Origin: Tipula vernalis
Lineage: Eukaryota > Arthropoda > Insecta > Diptera > Tipulidae
Assembly (NCBI GenBank): GCA_958295665.1
Contig: OY282560.1
Coordinates: 306,819,236 to 306,883,235, forward strand
Direction of reading: 5' to 3'
Length of the DNA stretch: 64,000 nt
Shown: positions 58,837 to 64,000 of the stretch, piece by piece
Layout of the letters: each line of letters begins with the position of its first letter
Position numbering within the stretch: position 1 is the stretch's first letter
Made by a program: the position numbers and the translations under genes
Notes under the pieces: generated by a model
The model's database searches: none
Told to the model about the DNA's origin: nothing
What the model saw: the letters and a program-made list of their open reading frames with translations, nothing else

Positions 58837-60613
58837 AACAAAAAAAATGAAAAAAGTTTTAAGATTTTTGGTAAAACACAAATTTCAAAAATTCCCCTTT
58901 GACGAAACCAAAGTCATCTCAGTAAGTTGTGAAATTATGGTGAAATATCCTATTACCCTAGTATATGTATATAGACATTCGAAATGGAAAAATTCCTACA
59001 GATTCCAAAATTTTCAGATGTGCTCAATGAGGTACTGAAATTTGCATAAAAAAGTCTACCATTCTAGATCGCGCGCTGTTCCTCCTGCTGGGGAGGTAAA
59101 GATGAGGTAAAATGGCAGTTTGCAAATTTTTCCGAAACTACATAAAACATCAAAAATCTTTTCGAATAAGAGTTGAAGCTGACAAAATTTTCTTTAATTT
59201 CTGAATTATGGTAATTTTAATTTATTGTATGTATATTAACGCGAATACAGAAAATCACTGTTATGGAAAAATCATTTAATATGTTAATATTGCGAAACGT
59301 TTTTTAATCGTAATTCGCCATTTAACGTTGGACTAGACACAAAATCATTTCGTATTTAATACCACCTTTGATTGTACCAAAATAGCCTTTTCATAAGCTA
59401 GATTATTTGGCCCTCTCTCAAGTGATTTAATGTTTCAAATTAGCTTATTACCTCAAATTTTCTTGTTCTCAAAATTGTCTAAGCGACCAATTTTAGATTG
59501 GTGTTTTTCGCATTGTCATTAAGGCTGCAAAACAACAATACGTTTAGAAACACTCAATCGTGACAAGTTTTTAATTGTTTACTACTAAGAAAACAGTAAT
59601 CTCCAAGTATCCTGATAAGCTTGAACAGTTTGTTTGTACCATTACGCCAATTCGGCAACTTTATCGAAAAATTTGGATTAGCCAAAAGTAAATCCAACTA
59701 CAGCAAAGTATTTAATTAATATATCTGAGATAACTAACGTCGGTCGATACGCTTGTGAAGGCGAACCTTTGGTTCGATTTCAGCATTAATGTCCAATTTT
59801 TTTTTTTTTAAATGGTTTCAGCATCCTTTTTCGCTAAATCGGTAGACTTTATTTATACAATAAATAATACCATCTAATACCATCACTTTTACGTATATTC
59901 TTAACTGGGCTATATTTGGTTAGGTCGGCCTTATTACAGACTTTTGAATGAAGTTCTAAAGAAACTTCGTAAGAAAATATCCAGTGTTAAAATGTTTTCT
60001 ACTTTTGAAATTTTTTTGGTAGATATCGATTTATTGTCGGTACGACATTATTCATTTCTTCTCAATGCGTGTAATTAATGAAAGAACAGTGTAATATATA
60101 CAACCATTAAAAAAAAAATTAAATTTTAAGTAATTAACAAATTATTATTAAAAAACGATTAAATAAAATATTGAAATTAAAATAGTAATAATGAAATAAT
60201 TATAATCATAATAAAATTAAAGTTTTTAAGTATGTATTTTAAATAATAAAAAAATTCTTGTCAAAGACTATGTAAAATACCAAGACGTCTTATGAACATT
60301 TATTTTGGAAAAATAAAATAACAACAAAAATAATTAGAAATTTTATTTTCTTACTCTCTTCAAAGACAAAACTATTTTTGTTGATTTCTCTCTTCCTTCC
60401 TGAGTTCGGGAGCCATCTTTACGATTGACTGTCATGAGTCATGACCAACAAATAGCCTACTACTAAATTTTATAAAATCAAAAAATTACCAGATTTGCCG
60501 ATACAAAATCGAACTTTTACTGATAAAGGAAGGCTTGGGTCAGTAACTACTGAAGCAGCACCAAAAGATGCAACTCAACTCGGGCACTTATTGGTCTTTT
60601 AATCGAGGACAAC
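58837..60613. other. AT-rich non-coding DNA
   Basis: No gene supported; the frame 58757-59038 (+) begins in the foldback arm and is Lys/Phe-rich without a recognisable domain. A weak B-box-like ggttcgatttc lies near 59771. Confidence 0.45.
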
Positions 60614-60616
60614 TAA

Positions 60617-61009
60617 TGGCTTATTCACATGAATCGCGATTTGACTCGTACGAGTAAAAATGATTCACTGCTTTCTCCTAAATTACAATATAAAATATAT
60701 ACTGGTCACTTAAAAAATAGGTAATAAGCCATTTCGACAATTTTTTTTGCAAACGCACTTTGCCTAATAAAAATTGCAAAAAAGTGTTTACTCGCGCGAA
60801 CTTTACAATAAGGCCGCGATTTAAACAATTTTTGTAGTTTTTATTAGGAAATGTGTGTTTGCTAAAAAAATTGTCAATGACATTAGATTTGGAATTGTTG
60901 ATTAAATACTTTTTAAGTGACTAGTATTTATTTTATGTCGTAATTCAAGAGAAATCAGGGAACCATTTTTACTCGCACGAGTAAAATCGCGATTCATGTG
61001 AATAGGCCG
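60617..61009. mobile_element. Harbinger-like foldback MITE (393 bp)
   Basis: The ends tggcttattcacatgaatcg and (other strand) cggcctattcacatgaatcg are flanked by TAA on both sides (60614-60616 and 61010-61012). The arms pair for most of their length, down to gacaattttttttgcaaac against its complement near the centre. It is therefore a nearly full-length hairpin with no coding. Confidence 0.88.
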
Positions 61010-61065
61010 TAAATCATACACGTAAGGAACAAAATCAAAAATCAACTTTATCCAATAAAGTGAGA

Positions 61066-62133
61066 CGTTTAAGACGGTTATGTCGGATGAGGCTACCTGA
61101 AGACGGAAATATGCACACATATCTAAATGCCATGGACGAATGTATCGACTAAATAGTTACTTTGAATGAGCCAACATGAGTTACTTTGATTGGGCAAAGA
61201 CACTATCGACTTTATCGGAAAGCTACAGTGTTTTAATAATAGCTCTCGAATCACATGCTGAGGCTGACTTGACGAAGAGTATGGTGAAAAACAAATTGTT
61301 GAAAGAGTATAAATACCTAAAATATGAGTAACAGTGAAGAAAAGTTCTAAAGTATACAAACAAGGCACAAGTTCCGACAATTACCAAATGTGTTGTTTTT
61401 CTGCAAGAAAAAGGGGCACATAAAAAGTGATTGTCGCAAATACCCAACAACAGAGACGATAAAGGCACGTTCTTTTTAAATCAAGAGAAATATATCTTAA
61501 ACAAGCTTCGTGAATTCAATCTGGAGGACGCCAAAGTCTAGTATGTACCAATAAATGTCGGATCGAGTCACGTGAAATCTATCGGCGAACAATCGGATCA
61601 TTACTCTACTTATCTACCAACACTAGGCCGTATATCTCGCAAGTGACCCATAGCGATGTGACTGGAATAAGGTAAAGAGAGTGTTTAGATATTTGAAAGC
61701 TACAACATCCCTAAAGCATAAATTGTGAAACGAAGAAAAAGATTTAAGCTTCAAGGAGATCATATTGACAGGAAATCCAATAGTGGCTATTATTTTATTT
61801 TCAATGGCGCTTTGATCTCGTTGGTTAGTCGAAAACAAACATATGTCTCATACGGACGAGACAATTAGGAACTCCAATCAATAGTGTGTAAAACAAATTG
61901 ACAAAACAAATTCGTACATAACTTCGAACAAGGTAACAGCCATTTATTATACAACTGACAATATGATTACGGATATGGCGATGAAGCCAATAGATGGACC
62001 AAAGTTGGCTAAATACACAAGAACAATTGGTTTAATTTAATGTAATTACATGTTGAGAAGGGGTGTTAGTTTGTACAACATTTATAGTAATATTAAATTA
62101 AAATATCTTTGAACTAACTCTATGTCAAACAAA
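61066..62133 (+). pseudogene. copia-type LTR retrotransposon, internally deleted
   Basis: Plus-strand relic. Gag comes first: 'EDGNMHTYLNAMDECID' near 61100, 'TLSTLSESYSVLIIALES' near 61190-61255, and the zinc knuckle 'FCKKKGHIKSDCRKYP' near 61395-61445. The frame then reaches the end of reverse transcriptase and RNase H almost at once: 'LNQEKYILNKLREFNLEDA' near 61480, 'RKSNSGYYFIFNGALIS' near 61775 and 'VSRKQTYVSYG' after it. Protease, integrase and the RT catalytic core are missing, a deletion of several kilobases. After the stop, a polypurine tract (gagaagggg, 62055-62063) precedes a 3' LTR start tgttag at 62064. The LTR is cut at 62134 by the palindromic Tc1 element. No function expected. 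Confidence 0.85.
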
Positions 62134-62449
62134 TACAGTCCGAACCAAAATTATTTGTACCTGCTAAATTTTTGATGCAACGTGACACAAACCACTTTAA
62201 AAATTATATAAATAATAAACTTTTTGGAAACATTAACTTTAATTCAACAAATTTATTTACCCTACTTTACATTTCTATCAAATTTTTTTTTAAATTTTAG
62301 TTTTAGGAGAAATTACATATAATTTAGTTTTTGCCAAAATTATTTGTACCCACAAATTTATTCTCAATATTATTTGTGCAATATACAATAGAAAAAATCA
62401 GAATAAAATAGTAAATCAATTAAATTTAAGATTATTTTTTGCTAATTAA

Positions 62450-62815
62450 ATAATGATATAGTCACTCATATTTTGTGTGCAAATGGTCAGTTTTTGTTTA
62501 GCCTCTATAAGATCTAGCAAGTGGTTGAAAAATTTGTGTTTAGCATCACCTAGAATCTTATCCCACTCGGTTTTCTTGGTATCATTTTTGGTATTTTTAG
62601 ATCGTGAATATCTTCCACTTTAACTTAAACCTCCGCAAGTTTAAATCGAAACCCTGCCCTGGCCAAGACAAATAACTAAATTCAAGATTTTTGAATAATT
62701 TCGTGGCAATGACTTTTCTTATCTATGGGAGCATTATTGTGCTGAAGGGCAAATTGAGGACCAACTAGTTTATCATCAACCACGAATGTTACTTCATCAA
62801 AAAAACCGAAATAGA
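62450..62815 (-). pseudogene. Tc1-like transposase C-terminal half, left arm
   Basis: The minus strand reads 'FALQHNNAPI' near 62760-62735, where Asn replaces the second catalytic Asp. A 'LSWPGQ' segment follows near 62670, then 'LKWKIFTI' and a degraded tail. It has the same Asp-to-Asn change as the right arm. The gene is cut off to the right near 62815. Confidence 0.75.
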
Positions 62816-62999
62816 ACATTCTCCTTTAATAGTTCAATTTGTGCAGCCGTGTAACATTTAATTTGCTGCCCAAGGAAAACTAAACGAGGCAGTATCCACA
62901 CTAATTGATGCTCGATGTTTATGTAATAATAAAAATATTTCCAATATTATCAAATTAAGACAAAAAGGCATAAATTTGAAAATAAAACAGTTCTCCATA

Positions 63000-63490
63000 G
63001 ATCAAAGGGCTTATCTTATGATGCCGTTCACGTTTCATTTCCTGATCGTAGATCATATTACGTTTGTCTGTATGCCCTATAAACTACCACTGTTCAAGGA
63101 GGCCATAGTTCAATTTGGGTTTATTTGATGAAGTAACATTCCTGGTTGATTATAAACTAGTCATTATTCAATTTGCTCTTCAGCACAATAATGCTCCCAT
63201 ACATAAGAAAAGTCATTGCCACGAAATTATTCAAAAATCTTGAATTTAATTATTTGTCTTGGCCAGGGCAGAATTTCGATTTAAACTTGCAGAGGTTTAA
63301 GTTAAAGTGGAAGATATTCATAATCTAACAAGACCAAAAATTTGTAACAGGGTGCCAAGAAAACCAAGTGGGATAAGATTTTAGGTGATGTTAACAAAAA
63401 TTTGTTGAACCACTTGCTAGATGTTATAGAGGCTAAGCAAAAACTGACCATCTCCATACAAAACATGAGTGACTATATCATTATTTAATT
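63000..63490 (+). pseudogene. Tc1-like transposase remnant, right arm
   Basis: Longer than its mirror copy. 'DRRSYYVCLYAL' near 63045 and 'VQGGHSSIWVY' near 63095 represent the strand before the second Asp. Then come 'FALQHNNAPIHKKS' near 63170-63210 (Asn for Asp), 'YLSWPGQNFDLN' near 63250-63285, and a tail 'KTKWDKILGDVNKNLLNHLL' near 63365-63420. The third acidic residue is not in its usual NPIE context. Frameshifts are present. Inactive. Confidence 0.78.
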
Positions 63491-63794
63491 AGCAAAAAAT
63501 AATCTTATATTTAATTGGTTTACTATTTTATTTTGATTTTTTCCATATTGTACAAATAATTTTGACAACGAATTTGTGGGTACAAATAATTTTGGCAAAA
63601 ACTAAATTAACTGTAATTTCTCCTAGAACTAAAATTAAAAAAAAAATTGATTGAAATGTAAAGCAGGGTAATTAAATTTATTGAATTAAAATTAATGTTT
63701 TCAAAAAGTTTATAATTTATATAATTTTTAAAGTTATTTGCGTTATGTTGCATCAAAAATTTAGCAGGTACAAATAATTTTGGTTAGGATTGTA

Positions 63795-64000
63795 TAAAAA
63801 AAAATATGTAAACCCACCTTAAGCCTTAACGACATTTTTTAGTAGTAATAAAAAACTCATAAGTTATTTAGCACATTGTTTTATAATTTTGACTACCCTC
63901 AAGAATTATAATTCTTAATCATTAGCCTAAACATAATAGTATATGGTAATTCTTAATCATTAGCTTTGATTTTAGTTCAATTAAATATTTTTAACCTTTT
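63795..64000. other. AT-rich flank
   Basis: No gene seen. A 19-base string, aattcttaatcattagc, occurs twice (about 63908 and 63950). The first part may be the rest of the copia LTR. Confidence 0.4.

Larger units (their letters stand above)
62136..63792. mobile_element. Palindromic Tc1-like derivative (1657 bp)
   Basis: Flanked by TA (62134-62135 and 63793-63794). The ends cagtccgaaccaaaattatt and caatcctaaccaaaattatt are followed by ~680-bp arms that are reverse complements of one another, with an unmatched centre at about 62820-63110. Each arm repeats the tip core aaaattatttgtacc about 190 bases in (near 62335 and 63580), the IR/DR arrangement bound by Tc1-type transposases. Each arm also carries the same transposase C-terminal half in opposite orientation. 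Confidence 0.93.

Noticed and set aside
1..64000. CRISPR array, bacterial operon, prophage or viral genome
   Set aside because: No regular spacer array, no ribosome-binding-site-led gene runs and no capsid or envelope genes; everything recognisable is eukaryotic transposon or intron.

Overview
The window looks like non-coding, transposon-rich DNA from an insect, most probably a fly. It is very AT-rich, full of A/T runs and short microsatellites. Its recognisable relics are Jockey, copia, P, Tc1, mariner and rosa/maT-type elements, plus a multi-copy insect protein family. The fly assignment is inference from base texture and repeat content; no species can be named. There is no bacterial gene structure and no CRISPR array.

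Only one host coding exon is convincing: 23343-23428 on the minus strand, with clean splice sites and 24 codons starting at Met, matching the N-terminus of Tousled-like kinases. No later Tlk exon was found between 1 and 23342, so the left third is probably one very long Tlk intron. A GC-richer minus-strand block ending in a splice donor at 31396 may be an upstream 5' UTR exon. The right half is either further 5' intron or intergenic DNA.

Layout: 1-3.4 kb AT-rich, with a doubtful tRNA-like block; 3.4-5.0 decayed LINE (+); 5.16-6.59 a 715-bp tandem duplication carrying Tc1 transposase debris, then two tRNA-Asp-like halves; 7-12.3 featureless; 12.35-13.12 copy A of a non-autonomous retroelement with an RNase H relic; 16.2-21.4 a three-level nest (a Tc1-like element split by a maT-type DD37D relic, itself split by a nearly intact DD41D element with ~400-bp inverted repeats); 22.9 a 115-bp mini-element; 23.3 the Tlk exon; 24.5-27.5 two Jockey remnants (-); 27.5-29.4 a ~745-bp repeat in two direct copies with an inverted partial copy between; 32.3-35.2 a decayed LINE (-) split by a foldback element and by copy B of the retroelement; 36.2 a Harbinger-like MITE; 41.4-42.0 a ~170-bp tandem repeat; 44.3-44.9 an internally deleted mariner; 46.9 a P-element fragment; 49.2-49.8 a Jockey 3' end with poly(A); 52.7-54.3 a broken copy of a multi-copy insect gene family; 55.0 another mariner-type fragment; 58.3-58.8 a hAT MITE inside a foldback element; 60.6-63.8 a Harbinger-like MITE, a copia remnant, and a giant palindromic Tc1 derivative inserted in the copia LTR.

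Nothing here forms a pathway. The interest lies in the order of insertions and in several non-autonomous elements whose ends and target-site duplications can be read to the base: the RNase H-relic retroelement (two copies sharing one 5' end), the 1.66-kb palindromic Tc1 derivative, and the DD41D element.
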